Numbered from the stretch's first letter, positions 44,389 to 57,184 are shown. The stretch is DNA of 64,000 nucleotides from Rhyacophila brunnea (GCA_022495005.1 JAGYXB010000269.1:1178001-1242000), one strand, 5' to 3'. Made by a program: numbers and translations. Notes: generated by a model not told the origin, from the sequence alone.

Positions 44389-47300
44389 CTGTTGAAAGGA
44401 AAATTGAAACGTATTATTTTTGACCAAAATGTTTTTGTTGAAACACCTTACTTCATCTGATTCAGATATCATAGATAGATAGATAACTAAAATTGTTTAT
44501 TCTATTGTAAACATGTTAGTTCGACCCACCCCCCCTAAAGAAAACATCATATTGAACATAATAATGTCGCACTGTGATAAAAACCAAAACAGAAATAGAT
44601 CAAATTCAAATCAATTTTATTAATTTTACAAATTATAAATTTTAGACTTTCACAATATGACATCATCCGCAGTAAAGCCAGCAAGTCGGCTAGGTAAGTT
44701 AGGGAATAGGTGAATTTTCCCATAGAGTGATAGCATTGAAAGAGTAACAAAGTCATAGGTATGGGAATAGAGGTGCCTTGGTTATAATATAATATATTTT
44801 CTCAGAAGTGTATTCAATGTTATGTGTGTTAAGTAATACAATTTGTGACAATATGTAATACATACTACGAAAAATTCTTACTATAATTGTGGACAAGATT
44901 TGCGCGATCTCATTCCGGTCCCTGGATCCGGGAATGCCGTACACCTGAGCCTGTAGATTGGCAGCGGCCACCACGTAGTCTAGGTGCATTTCCACGTTCG
45001 GATCGAAGGCCAGGGGCTCGGGACACCTCTTGGGGCCCGACCAGAAGGGCTGTCCGCTCGTGGTCAGCTGGTCTGGCGGGAAGTTGAAGAGGAGCTGTTT
45101 GATCTGGTTGGCGTACTGTGCCTCCCAGTGGTGACGTGCCCACACTATGCATTCCTCAAACGATTTGGGCCGGTTCACGAGCGCGTCCTGTCAAGAGAGT
45201 TACACACTGGCAATATACTAATCAAATTATATAAAAAAAACAATCAATGTTCAATTTCAAAATGGAACAAATTGCGGTTTTTACAATATTACATATATAG
45301 TTAATTAAAATGACAATGACGTCTCATGCAAATAGGCAGATCACATGTTGCTTAAGGGTTGTCCATTCCCATACTGCCTTAGACGAAAACTCGATATTAA
45401 CTATTTGGACAAATTTCATCGCAATTAGAAATTCTAATTTATTGTCTTCATTTTCAATCCTGGCATTCCACAATCGACAAATCGGAATTCTGTGATTGTA
45501 ATTGGGTTAATTGAAGTTCTACTGTAATGAGGTAATTTTAATTACCCTGACGCTTTCGAGTGCTTCGAGCGGCTGACCTCCCGGTAACTTGGAGGTGTGT
45601 TCCAGATAGTTCTGTGTGTTAGTCAGATAGTCGGCAGCATGCTCTGCCGCCTGCCGGAATAGACCTTCGAACTCGTCCCGCGCCCACTGCAGCGTGTGTT
45701 CTATGGCGTTGGGGAAGTTTTTGAGCGTGCAGATAGGGATGCTCTTCTCCGGCGGGTCCTGCGATGAGCTGTATGATTCTGTCAAGAATGGCACCACTAC
45801 CTGAAAATGAAATCACAGATTAATTATTATTGCAACCAGATAACGCCACTCAACACATGACATTGGTATTCATAACAATTATTTGTACCCCCCCCCAGTG
45901 TCAACACTTATTTTCCGCATTGTTAACTTAATTTATTAAGCATATTATATCATTAGTTCATCATTAGAAATAAAAATGATGAAAACTTATAATGACTGTA
46001 CCTATGTAAAATAAACGGGTGATCACCACACTCAAAAGTGGATATTTTAATTTTTATGTCTTGCGTAAAAAAAATCATCAAAATGAAAAAAAACATTATA
46101 TTCTTTCATAACCTATCAAATAATACCTTAGAAACAAATAATCATTTTTTAACTATTTTATGTAAAACTAGTTGGCGATCAATGTGTTAATAGTTTTGCA
46201 GTTCAATTATAATTGAAGACACAAGTGGATGAAGGTGTTATGTTACATTTTATGACAAAGTCTTTTTATTGCGTGGATGAAGTTGTTATGTACCCATCTT
46301 TCATATGGATGTATCAAACATCTTAATAAAATGTTCATTAGTCTGGCATTACGGCAATGGATGAAGGGACTATATTACTTTATTTTTTAGTTGCTTCTTC
46401 TTTTATTTTATTCCTTTTCGTATACACCAATTTGTTTTATTTTGTTATTTTCCCTAGTGGATGTAGGTGTCATGTACACGTTTTTATAAATAAATTACAC
46501 ATTTGAAGATTTCAACAAACTATTTTTGACGTTAGTAAAATTGTGTGATCCTTAGTTACCACTTGAATACATCACTAGTCAAATTATCCTCAACTCAAAA
46601 AAATACATAAAAAAAACTATGACCTCAATTTACTCAAAACTTTGATTTTGTATCACATTAGCTTAATTTCTAATAGACCACCTACATACTTATATTAATA
46701 ATTCATTTATTATATAAGTACATCATTTTATTATATATTGACCCCACGTGGCCGTGCGGTTTAAGCATCGGCCTATAGCGTTGTGGGTCCTAGGTTGAAT
46801 CCTGTGTCTGACAAGTACACATAAGTCAGAGTATGGACCTAATAGGTTGAGCAAGTGGCTGACATCCATTTCTCGTAAAAACAAAATCTGTTAATACAAA
46901 CCTCCACTCTGTGGAGGCCCATATGATTTATTAAGGTCGGATGTGATCGGGATTATAAATGTATATGTACATATAACGTAGGTAGCTTCAAAAAAGTTCA
47001 CCGAGATTATTTCAGAATTCGTTTATCAATATTATCATTAATTTCTATGGGATGAGTGGACATATTATTTTATATAAAATAGTATACATGATACTCCAGT
47101 AGAAAGTGACTTTATGCCCTGCACCAAACTTAAGAAGTTATAATTAACAGATCAAACCACATATTACCATCTTTCACTGAAAACCTATACAGTAACACCT
47201 CGTTAATAAGAACATGGATAATTCTAAATTCACCGTAATTCGAAATTTTCGCAAAAAAAAGTCCCTTGAACATTATTTTCAAATAAAACCATACCTTCTG

Positions 47301-50300
47301 TCCTTGCATACAAAAATATTCAATAAATCGTAATAAAGTACACTATTTCATGAGCCAGTCATTGAAAATTGTGACGATTTTTCTTAAAACATCATAAATT
47401 ACTTATTTTAAGAAGGTAATATAAATAATCCTGACATTTTATAACACATTAACAAACACGGAATCGGAAATTTCGTAAGCACATCTATGATCGTAAACGA
47501 AATTAATGGAAATCAAAAATTATTTTTATTTCAAATTTTTAATATATTTCACCCATACATTTCATATCTCGTAATTAGAATTTTTTTTTGATTTTCGGTC
47601 CCATGGAATTCGTATTAACGAGGTTTTACTGTATGTATCTAGGTAATTATTAGGATATTCACATACATAGTTCTTACTTCGAAATTCGAGGAACAAAAAT
47701 ACAATATTCGAAATAAAGATAACATTGGTTAAAAACTGTTACTATTATCATTTGCATGGCTACAGACTGATAACCAAGTATCCACTAGAACTCCACTACT
47801 ACCCAGGTAAGAATGTACACATATATTGTAACCAATGTTCCCCTAAGGCAGTCATGACGCCTCAGAGGTGGGCCACCACGTTTCAGAGATGAGACACGTC
47901 GGCATTTCACATATAAAGGGGAATGCTCATCGGTCATACAAAAAAATGCCTGAGATGTACAAAATTGAAATAAACGCAAATTGTACTTAAAATAGAATGA
48001 AACCCATTACAATTTCAATAATTATCTAAAAACACAAACTGTGCAGGAGTATAATTATATTGTGGTATTTTGTAAGTTTTTCTTTTTTTGCATTTTTAAT
48101 GCATACATTTTTGCATACTGGCAATACTGATTATCGAAGTTTGACGGGATTTTGATTGGATATAACTAATAGAGGGGACCTAAGACTGAAATTAACTAAG
48201 TTATATCCGGACATAAAATTTCTTTGTAGCAATCGTAACTGAATTTCTATGAATTAGGCGTCAATATATGTGTGTGTGTTTGTACTAAATTTCAATTGTC
48301 ATTTGTGTTTTATTATTGTTTTAATTTTTATTTTATTCTACTTAATTACATTTTCAATTTGTGTTTTGAAATAATTTCAGTTATAATATATGTATTAGAA
48401 TAGGTTTTATTTAATTTCATTAGGGGTTCATATGTTTACAAACATATTACAAAATGATTTGAAAATTTACCTGCTGTTTTATTAAAAAAAAAGATGTCGG
48501 TGGGGCATTTGACTTTTGAAAAGGCTACGGTGGGACATGGCATGAAGAAGGCTGGGAAACACTGCTCTAAGGTGTGCTGCACACCTACCAAAATATGTCC
48601 GCACACATGTTTTCATCACCCGCACAGTCCTCACAAAAATATTGTAAAATAAAGTTTCAAAAAGGGATCACCATATCCGTCCCGTTCTATCGCATGCCAA
48701 AGTATGTATTTTAGTGTTTAGCAATGACCACCTATCCACCCATCCACCTATGTTATGTGCCGGGTCCTCTATATTTCTTAGTCTTTGACATGTTTCAAGT
48801 TGCAAGAAACCTTGTCAGTACAGTCTCATAGTAGTCCTTATTGTGAAAACACCACAGTTCTTACAATATTTTTTAAATGGTAAAGTATTTATAATACAAA
48901 ACTAATAATCAATTTTTGTAATAAATAACCACAGGTGTGTTTAGTGTACGTAACAAACAATTCAAGTGAACAATACGATTGCTTGCACAGTTACATAATA
49001 TATAGTACAATTATTAGGTATACTTATTAATTATAGAAAAACGTATCCCCTAAAAATGTCAAAAAGGAGTGGATGTGATATTTGAAATGCGACCATTAAA
49101 AAGAAATCCTGTGATAAATTTAAATTGGAATGGCTCTCTGAAATCGTCGAAACAGAAATGCCATCTTCAATGCATTCGCAAAAAGTAAAAATTGTTGATA
49201 TATTTGTATTGCCGACTGAAGAGGAAAGCCGATACATTTCACGACTGGTCCTACCTTTCCGCCCCTCCCGTTCTCTATGGATGACCTGTCATTGCCTGTC
49301 ATTATTAATAAATAGTATGGAAGTGGACCACTCGTTGCTTGTGCAAAAAGTTATGATCAGGCTTTATTAATCTATCGATGGCGGTGGTCAAACGCATCAT
49401 ATGCTCCGCAGCATATGTGCAAGGAGAATTCACATCTGGAAAGAAGTGGATTGAATGGAGGTTGAATATTAAACTTAAAGGCATTTAAGCCAAAAACGAA
49501 ATTGAAAATTTTTAAAAGAGGTGGACTTTTGAAGATAATGACGGAAACACCCGAAAAATGAAAGAATAGGATTGAGATCGCTGAGCGCAAAAAATCTGGT
49601 TGCGATTTAGTCAAAGTGTTAATCGATATAAAAATGAAAACTTCTACACTTTCTGTACAAGATATTCATAATCATGTATCTGAATCATGGGGGGCTAACA
49701 GGGCTCTAGCCTGCGGGCCCAGGCTCTGAGGGGGCCCCGAGTGGCGCAACTACTTTATAAATAAAATAAACACACATCATAATTTTGGTAAAAAATTCGC
49801 CTGCGGCGCTATTTTACTTAAAGAATATTAACATTTTAAAATATGTGATTGTTTGATGCGAATTTTGATTATTGTATGTCGATATTCGAAAACTTCATAA
49901 CTCAAGTGAATTTATTGAAAAATACAAAAAATCGCTAAAAATACACTGAATCCCTTAATTTTACCTGAAATACCATGTGGGAAAAGATTCTGTAGAGCGT
50001 CACACTGCTTTTAACCCTAGCGATAGGTAGGGGGGCCCGGATGTGGGGGTCATGATCTAAATACACAGATATTCCTGAATATTATGTATTATGCGTTCGA
50101 ATTCATCAAACTTTGACTCAAATTTTACACTTTGTGTAAATTTACCGCACCGGATGACACCAACCCTGCACAGATGCGTTGATGATCCGCACACACAATA
50201 GAAAAATTAGAGGGAACGTTGATTGTAAAAATCGTCAGTAGCTCTCACCTGAGTGTTACCCTTCAATCCTAAGGTGCCAGATTCCAAGAGAGGTTTCCTA

Positions 50301-53300
50301 TAATAAACGCAACGCCTGTCCATGTAGATACGTGCGTCGACGTTATCCAAAGCGTTCGCTACGCCATCCAACTCTTCAAAGAAAGCATCATTGTATACAC
50401 CTTCTGTTTCAGGGCCTACTCTGTTTTCCTGGGAGACGATATTCATGCTCGGATTCATTTGTTTAATTACCTGGAAATAAAAAAATTAATTAGTAACCTC
50501 AATCATTTATTATATAAAAATTGTTACATCTACAGCCATACATATAATATTATTATTATGGATGGAATAACCCCCAAAGACTTAGGAATATTCATTTTAA
50601 TATGATTTAGAATGTATATAATATTATTACTGGATTCAAGAATTTACAAAATGACATTATACAATAATACTAATGGTACTGAATTTTTATAACTCAAGTT
50701 TAATTTTAATCATAAAGACAATTAGGTTTTTGGTGTAAATGGTTTTTAAAATTCCATTAAATCCTGGCTAAACAAACTATAATAGACAAAAAATATTCTT
50801 CTATCTATAAAATATCTAAAATAATGTATGATTCAATGACATAGGTATCTACTATGGTTTGCATTAGGTTTTAGGCTTAGGAGTTTAATTGAATTTTAAA
50901 AACTAACCAACACCATCTGCAATTTGTATCCTTAATGACTGACAGATTGCAAACACTGACAATGCACTGTTTATGGCGAATATCCACAGTCAACCTCCAC
51001 CCTTCGCCACTACTGTGTACCTATCCCAAATTACCAATTCTATAATTATCATAAATTAATCTAATAAGACTATAATAATGGGTATGTACATTAAACTGAA
51101 GGAGGACTTGTAGTATGGGAGAGAGATACATATATTTTTGATTGAAGCCTTTCACAAAATTGATAAAACCATTACAGAACTTTCAAGATCATAAATTTGA
51201 TCAGAATTTCATACCGCTATCGTCCGAATTGTCACGTATGATGAGGTGCAGTAGAGATCTTGCAAGCAGTGTTATTATGCACACACATGTCTTAGCAGAC
51301 TAATATAGGTATATGAGTTCATTGGACATCATTTGAATATGTGTATTAAATAAGGCTCTAAGTACCAAAAAGTAGTATTGCCTGTAGTTACAAAATACCG
51401 AGTCATTGCAGTAAAATTTCATGAAGCAGACCTTTTGAAAAATGTAGTTTTACAGTGTGAAGCAATCACGGCAGCTTCTATAATTTTAGGTATTAAGAAC
51501 TCGCAAGTATCAACACACCATCGTCAGCTATTTTATATTGAATGCCGTTGACCACTGCAGTGCTACTTACACCATTATAAATAAAACACGCCAACGGACT
51601 TACAACGTCGACAGGTTTAATTATTTTGCTGTATTTTTTTGACTCGGTTGAGGCACTTAGACTATAGTTGAAGTTGTTGGCGTTGGTATGTAGAACATTT
51701 TTCTATAAAAATGTCAGTTTTTATGTTTTTGGTATTTAGCGCCTTAATTAATACACGTATTCATTTCTGTATCATTATTTGTTTTTAAAGGAGGTAGGGA
51801 GATATAATAAACTAAATCATTTGGTTGATTTGACATAATAATTGATGTAGTCTTACATTAGCAGCGGTTCCCGATTTGGGTTTCTGAACATCGTGAGGTC
51901 TGAACAGGAACTGTCGGTTGAGATTAGACTTCTCTATGAGATCCATATCGGTCACTGTCACCTGACCGCCGGCGGAACCTACTCCCATCATTGCAAAGTT
52001 CTTTAGCAGCTCACATCCGATTGCACCACAACCTGGTGAAATAAATTATTGAAATTTAATTTGACTGCTTCCACGTAAAAACCGTGAGACACCACGTGAA
52101 AACCGGACACATTATTTTATTTCTTTCTATTTTCGAAACCAAATCAATAAATTTAGTGTTTACATTGCATTCACTATACATCTATGAATATGTTTTTATG
52201 ACACCACATACGTGAGATTCAAGAAAAATTTACTGGCACTGATACCTGGGCAGACAAATGTTTTTACCATTTCTTTGTTTTATGTCTGCTTCATGATTCA
52301 GGAATAATCGATGGTCTAATATTAATATCCCGGATCTGACCTATATGACGAAAATGATTTTTTGAAATACTAAAAACAACAAAAATACTGCCCATCGACT
52401 GCAAAATTCTCATATCTGTAGTTATTTTAACAAAAATGATACAGCCATTTTAGTAATTTCCCGTATCTGAACATTGCAGGAATAAACCTGTAATAGCCTG
52501 CATCTTGCCTCTAAGCTGTCAAGGGTGTTGCATGACGTGTGTTTAATTCAGCTTCAAAACGTCACTTTCGAATTATTTAAAAGGTAAAACCAAGGCCTGA
52601 ACAAAAACGATGCATAAGTGCGAGTGAGAAAGTATTCGGCACCCTTATAATCTCTGCGACACGCGCTAGAGTAAGATACAAGGTTTACAGATGTGCGAGA
52701 TGATTTGCTGTTGTGTCGCCGCCAAATCTTAGTTTGTTGCATAGCTAAGTGTCGATAACCTTGTTAAAAAAATTGATATTTTTTGTGTTAAAACATAAAG
52801 TCAGTGGTAAATATTTTTAGTTAATTAAGTAGGAAAGATGGTTCTGTGTGTTGTATTAAAATATGGTAGTCGTACTGATAAGCAAGAAGATGGTATTACG
52901 TTTCATAGGTAAGTTGATACATGTTAGTGATAATTTATTTGTATATTATTATATATTTTAATATCAGTGACCTAATGTTTCCTTAAAATAACTTTTAGCA
53001 TCTTTGTTATTTACTATGATATATTTAATGCCAAAGCATGAGACCATTATATCTTTGTGACCTAGACGGAGGGTACTTTCCTAGAAATAAAAAGAAAAGA
53101 AACGAAACTGACCAACGACAAAGTATCGCAGCGCACCGAGCCTCTTCTGGAAGTTGCTTCCGAAGACGGCCAGCTGTCCGTCGTACCGCCCGTCCAAAGG
53201 TTGGCAATCGCTTTCGGTGGCCGCCTGCTCGTCCCTAGTGAGAGTTTCTATCGCGTCAAAGTACAGCCACTGGTGCACGGGACTGAACTTGCCCGAAGTG

Positions 53301-54921
53301 GCCTTCATTACCTCCTGGGCTACCACACCGCCAATGATGGCATTCATCGGATTTAAATCACCCGATGCCACCTGAAGGAACAATAAATTTAATTACAATA
53401 ATTATATTTCATACCTAAATAGTCAACAAAACATCTAACCTGTTATAGTAGAAAAATTGAGGTGGTTGAACGAACACAAGTGTACCGCTGATAAGTTGAC
53501 TAAATCAACTTCAAAATTATACTATTCCAAAAGAAAACTTCATATTTATTTATATCTATTAATGTTTTCAGTGTTTGAAGGAGGATAAATGTTCAAGTTA
53601 GATATGATGCTACAAAAATAATAGCATTTTATACACATGTCCATGGGATATAATCCCATTACACTTAATACAGAGCAATTACATGTTTGAATCATTTTTA
53701 CCGCATAATTAGGGTATATCTACATGGTGATGTGAAAAATGTACCTAACTCATTCTGGTTAACTAATTAACTAAAAAACATCATAGTTGTACCAATTAAT
53801 ACCTTCACACATATTAAAATTAAAGAATTTAAATGTGTTATCTACATAGACCCCACACTCGTTTTACAAATTATACCACATTTAAATGCAAGGTAGAGTA
53901 GATGGTGGACAAGCCTGTCTTTAAAGTTATGGGTGTGGGTTCAATACTGCTTCCCGTAAAATAATATGTGGGTGAGTTGCATCAATCACCCAACCAACTA
54001 GATAGAAGTAATTCTTTCTATTTGTGTCCTATCATTCATAGCTTAAATTTACATCCTATGTGCGTAAAACCAAGACATGTGCAAATTTTTCAATTTCGAG
54101 ATTAAATGCGAAACAACTGCAAAAGTCGTGAACTTGATAATGTAAAAGTGAAGTAACTGAAAGAACATGCAATATAATGTAGATATAAATGAAATATTAT
54201 GGTTTTTTTTAGAAATTCTATTTGTCCTAACAAAACGAAGACTTCCAAGCCCTAATATCTCCAAAATATGTCTTTTACACATGTCTTGGTTTTATACTCA
54301 CGGTGTGATATATACAGTACATAATATAATACAAAAATATACTGTGGATTTTGTCAACACGTGATTTTGGAATGGATGGAACCAGAATCAACTGTTCTGG
54401 ACTCTGTTCCAAGGTGAGGGTAGCTAGCGCATGTATAGTTAGTTACCTTTTTAATGAAATCAAAGTTATATTTGAGAAAACTGTAAGAGTTAAATTTGTT
54501 GATATATAAGTAAATATACCTTGGCAAATGTTTCGATGAGCTCCACGTTGATGTCGACACTCTCGGCGAAGGCGTTCTGACCGCAAGATCTAGCGATGTC
54601 CACAAACGCGGCGGCATCCTCATTATTCCAGGGTCTGGGCAGGCGGCCCTTGGCCTCTGTGAACTTGTGGAGGGCTGCAAAGGCCACATGCAGCTGTTGA
54701 GGATAGTCAAACTTGCCAAAGTCTGTGATCACAAAGTCCGGGGAGGCGAATGATTCCGTCAGAGACTTGAACTGCAGCGTTTTGGGAATTTTGACTTGCG
54801 CGACGATGCCGCCCCTAGTGTAGTCAGACAAGCCGGATGTGTCGCCAATGCTGAATGTGAAAGGTCCCAGGACTTTGATTTTCTTCGGTTTGCAGTTATT
54901 CAATTCTACCATGCCTTGTAC
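43612..54921 (-). CDS. Uba1: Ubiquitin-activating enzyme E1 (Uba1), 7 exons, 5' end beyond the window
   Basis: Uba1 adenylates the ubiquitin C-terminus with ATP, forms a thioester on its catalytic Cys and passes ubiquitin to E2 enzymes, in cytoplasm and nucleus. The exons, in order of translation, are 54921-54520, 53371-53113, 52032-51857, 50470-50249, 45800-45546, 45187-44882 and 44388-43612: 2,397 bases with consistent phases and GT-AG borders, giving about 798 residues of a usual 1,050 or so. Visible are the first-domain end (VQGMVELN), the ATP-binding [13 protein letters not shown] and [16 protein letters not shown], the catalytic Cys in [32 protein letters not shown], and the ubiquitin-fold end [12 protein letters not shown]. 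The N-terminal about 250-290 residues are not in the remaining 9 kb. No frame damage is seen. Introns hold many TE insertions. Confidence 0.96.
44389..44881 (-). other. Uba1 intron, no inserted element recognised
   Basis: 493 bases with GT-AG ends and a short (ATAG)n run near 44470. No other gene. Confidence 0.6.
44882..45187 (-). CDS. Uba1: Uba1 exon 6
   Basis: 102 codons, phase 0 at both ends, acceptor CTTGACAG and donor GTAAGAAT. It contains [24 protein letters not shown] sequence, [16 protein letters not shown] and [17 protein letters not shown], a strong match to the second catalytic-cysteine half-domain. Confidence 0.95.
45546..45800 (-). CDS. Uba1: Uba1 exon 5 with the catalytic cysteine
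   Basis: 85 codons, acceptor CATTTTCAG, donor GTAATT. It carries [20 protein letters not shown] followed by PICTLKNFP; the Cys of PICTLKN is the ubiquitin-accepting residue in the family. Confidence 0.96.
46741..46960 (+). mobile_element. tRNA-derived SINE, second copy (uninterrupted)
   Basis: It matches the split SINE at 4248-5519: GGCCGTGCGGTTTAAGCATC head, GAGCAAGTGGCTGACATCC middle and a CTGTGGAGGCCCATATGAT end. The A and B boxes have drifted (GGTTGAATCC). It lies inside a Uba1 intron on the opposite strand. Confidence 0.8.
47192..47631. mobile_element. pogo/Tigger-type MITE, 440 bp, TA target site
   Basis: The left end CAGTAACACCTCGTTAATA faces the right end, which in reverse reads CAGTAAAACCTCGTTAATAC. 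TA lies at 47190-47191 and 47632-47633. The CAGT...CCTCGTTAAT ends are typical of pogo/Tigger. It sits in a Uba1 intron and has no gene. Confidence 0.85.
47849..48564. mobile_element. Candidate hAT-type element in a Uba1 intron
   Basis: The right end in reverse reads CAGTGTTTCCCAGCCTTC, a typical hAT terminus, and CTCTAAGG follows (48565-48572). A CCCTAAGG at 47841-47848 is followed by CAGTCATGACGCC, but the left terminus pairs poorly. The right end is secure; the left is tentative. Confidence 0.45.
49040..49620 (+). pseudogene. Possible decayed zinc-finger (BED/TTF-like) transposase fragment
   Basis: Broken plus-strand frames give [36 protein letters not shown] and, further on, [19 protein letters not shown] sequence. 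The spacing is reminiscent of the N-terminal finger of hAT-related proteins. Many frame changes are present and the assignment is weak. Confidence 0.3.
49688..50060. repeat. GGGGCCC-bordered repeat related to 14125-15350
   Basis: GGGGGCC-rich borders enclose an AT-rich core that shares TCGCCTGCGG(A/C)GCTATT with the interior of the hAT at 13853. No precise ends were found. It lies in a Uba1 intron, 190 bases from exon 4. Confidence 0.55.
50249..50470 (-). CDS. Uba1: Uba1 exon 4
   Basis: 74 codons ([11 protein letters not shown] to LKGNTQ), acceptor TTTCCAG, donor GTGAGAG. It contains [20 protein letters not shown] and [13 protein letters not shown], which is near-invariant in E1 enzymes. Confidence 0.95.
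50471..51856 (-). other. Uba1 intron, AT-rich
   Basis: No element with paired ends or second copy was recognised. Its borders are GTAAG and TTTCCAG. Confidence 0.5.
51857..52032 (-). CDS. Uba1: Uba1 exon 3 with the ATP-binding motif
   Basis: 176 bases, entered in phase 1. It encodes [18 protein letters not shown], then [20 protein letters not shown]. The Gly-rich loop and the Asp/Arg residues of the adenylation site are intact. Confidence 0.95.
52033..53112 (-). other. Uba1 intron
   Basis: Donor GTCAGT and acceptor TTTCACCAG bound it. No gene and no recognised element. Confidence 0.5.
53113..53371 (-). CDS. Uba1: Uba1 exon 2 (as numbered in this window)
   Basis: 259 bases. It encodes [40 protein letters not shown] and [18 protein letters not shown]. 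The donor GTCAGT interrupts the Gly codon that leads into the ATP-binding loop. Confidence 0.95.
53372..54519 (-). other. Uba1 intron
   Basis: 54049-54080 and 54269-54300 contain inversely related stretches (AAACCAAGACATGTG / CACATGTCTTGGTTT), suggesting a short inverted-repeat unit of about 250 bases. Otherwise AT-rich and featureless. Confidence 0.5.
54520..54921 (-). CDS. Uba1: Uba1 exon 1 (as numbered in this window)
   Basis: 134 codons, from [20 protein letters not shown] to ELIETFAK, with a T/A-rich acceptor ending CAG and donor GTATAT. It contains [18 protein letters not shown] and [19 protein letters not shown]. The preceding exon was not found up to 64000. Confidence 0.95.
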
Positions 54922-55154
54922 CTGAAAAAAAAAACGAATCAACGATCAGTCTTGTGGAATATTGTAATTGTGGTGTAAATATATGACACGAGTGAGTTTC
55001 ATATTAGGTATGTTAAAAGCTTTTTTTTCAATCACTTAAACACCAGTTCAATATGTTAACAGGTAACAGGTGTGAGGAACATGAACAGGTGATCAAAATA
55101 CTTTAGTCTCAACCCATAAATAAATCCAAAGAAACTGTAAAATGATATACTGTT

Positions 55155-55540
55155 TATACCTGCATGGATTTACTGCTGACAGTACGTATTATCACGGCCG
55201 AACAAGAAAATGTATGTGTAAATATGTATTATTCTGCAGTTGCAAGATTGCATTTATGGATCAAAAAAGTTCAGAAGCTCCTGAATTTTTATGCAATAAT
55301 TGGTACTTGCATGGTATATGCGCACGATAATGGCGAACCTGCCGGAAAAAATACAAACGACACCGCACATATATTAGATTATCTACGAACCTGTCAAATA
55401 GCACCATAAAATGATAACATCGGGCCTCGCTTATGCTTGAGATTGAGAAGAGAGACAGTCAGCACATTTAAGTGCAAACAGATAATATCGCATTAGTTTA
55501 AAATACACACTATTGGTGCCAATAAATCCATGCACGTGTA
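55155..55540. mobile_element. MITE family X, copy 3
   Basis: The left end TGCATGGATTTACTG and the inverse right end AAATCCATGCACGTGTA match copy 1. It is uninterrupted and gives the reference order used to read copy 2. Confidence 0.7.
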
Positions 55541-55944
55541 GAGGCGCTATAAAAGGAACTTGAAGTGCCCGACATGGTAATATTATGTGTTATCTGTAAT
55601 ATACGAGAATTTTCAATAAAAAGATGCTTTACATTCATAAATCTTGTGAATACATTATACAGTATAGAATAATAAAAAAATTAATAACTGCTAACAATGG
55701 TAGGCTTAATGTGACGTTTTAATTAAATACTCATTAGTTAGTCATAATTATCCTACATTACATCTAGCTTGCAAAATACATAATATCTGCCATATGGTGT
55801 TAGATCTACCATTTCGATACAACAATAAAATATCTTATGAAAAATCATATTATGGGGAATATTACTTCAAGTTTACTTAGACATCAATGTGCTGGCCTTT
55901 TTCACCTTATAATATAGCAATAAAATAGATTTAACATTATATTA

Positions 55945-56087
55945 AGCCGGGTACTTATTAGCGAGTCTTAACTGTAACCGTTCCTGATACTTTAACCAAT
56001 TCTAGATGTGAAATAATTATTTGGCATCCATACTAGTTACTGTATCTGCAACGGTCACAGTTATGGCTCGCTAATGAGTACCCGGCT
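55945..56087. mobile_element. PIF/Harbinger-like hairpin MITE, 143 bp, TSD TTA
   Basis: Arms of about 55 bases: AGCCGGGTACTTATTAGCGA on the left, the inverse of CTCGCTAATGAGTACCCGGCT on the right, continuing inward through AACTGT(A/G)ACCGTT. TTA flanks it at 55942-55944 and 56088-56090. Transcribed RNA could fold into a long hairpin. Confidence 0.8.
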
Positions 56088-56090
56088 TTA

Positions 56091-56890
56091 AAGCTTACAA
56101 TCTTGGCATTACGTTTGACAGTAAACTGACGTTTAGGTGTCATATGGATACCATTTGAAAAAAGGCACTAAAAATGTTGGGCATTATCTTGCGTACTTCC
56201 CGGGTCTATTCGGATGTTACAATACTAAAAATTCTGTATAACTCCTTAGTTAGAAGCAGACTTGAGAGCGGGTCTATTGTTTGGGCCCCGCATCAGTTGA
56301 AGTACGGCCTTATGGTGGAGAGGGTCCAGAAGAAATTTTTGAGACTCCTTTACTTTCGGCTGTATGGATATTATCCGTGGCCCTATCGGACTGACTTTCT
56401 CTTAGGTATGCTTACATACTATTAAAGTTTAGAAGGGATCTTTATTTAGTTACATATTTTTTCCGTCTTATAAACAGTGTAAATGGAAACTCTGCCATTC
56501 TTGGTGGTGTTGGCTTGTGTCTCTGATATTTATCTTAGGAATCGAGAGCATCCATTGTCTGTACTCCCAAGGTGCAGAACTAACCTGCCATTGGTAATGC
56601 CAATTGGGAGGGCAATAACTATATTTAATCAAATCGCTTCGGATATTGATATATTTCACTTACGTGAGAGTGAATTTAGGAGGACGTTGTTTTATAAGTT
56701 TTTAAGATAGCGTCTACCAACTTAGTACACTCCATGTGTACACTCCTCGGGTGCTTCCATGTACCTACTTTTATTTTTCTTATTTTATTACTTATTTATT
56801 ACCCTGTATTTTTATTTGAAAAATTGTTAACCCTCTGTTGTCACGTGAACACTGAATTTATAATTTGATATGTTCATTATGAAAATAAAT
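56091..56890 (+). pseudogene. LINE reverse-transcriptase C-terminal fragment and 3' UTR
   Basis: Plus-strand frames read YNLGITFDSKLTFRCHMDT, LVRSRLESGSIVWAPHQL, RVQKKFLRLLYFRLYGYYPW and, after a frame change, ASDIDIFHLRESEFRRTLFY and a stop at 56710. This is the conserved C-terminal stretch of many arthropod Jockey/CR1-like LINEs. The catalytic core is absent. It starts directly at the edge of the 55945-56087 MITE and ends near GAAAATAAATAAA at 56880. It runs antisense to Uba1 within the intron. Confidence 0.75.
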
Positions 56891-56972
56891 AAATTTGAAT
56901 TATGATTTATTTACAACAAAAAAATACCAAGTAGTTTCTAGACATTTTCTTTCTGTCACTTATTTCTGACCT

Positions 56973-57184
56973 GTGGGTCTATTCTATGCTTATCGACCGC
57001 TAAAGTGATAAAGTGAAAAATATTAACAACCTATCTTGCTGCTGTTAAAATATCGCACTTATTGCAACAATAAAAACCGGCTTCGTGTAATTGTTACAAT
57101 AAGTGCTAATATTTTGATACAAACCTACCCTAAGTTTGATACTATTTATCAATTTAGTGTTCGATAAGTATAGAATAGACCCAC
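56973..57184. mobile_element. Inverted-repeat MITE, 212 bp, about 40-base arms
   Basis: GTGGGTCTATTCTATGCTTA at the left is the inverse of TAAGTATAGAATAGACCCAC at the right with one mismatch, and pairing continues inward (TCGA(C/A)C, TGATAAA). A target duplication was not identified. Confidence 0.75.
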
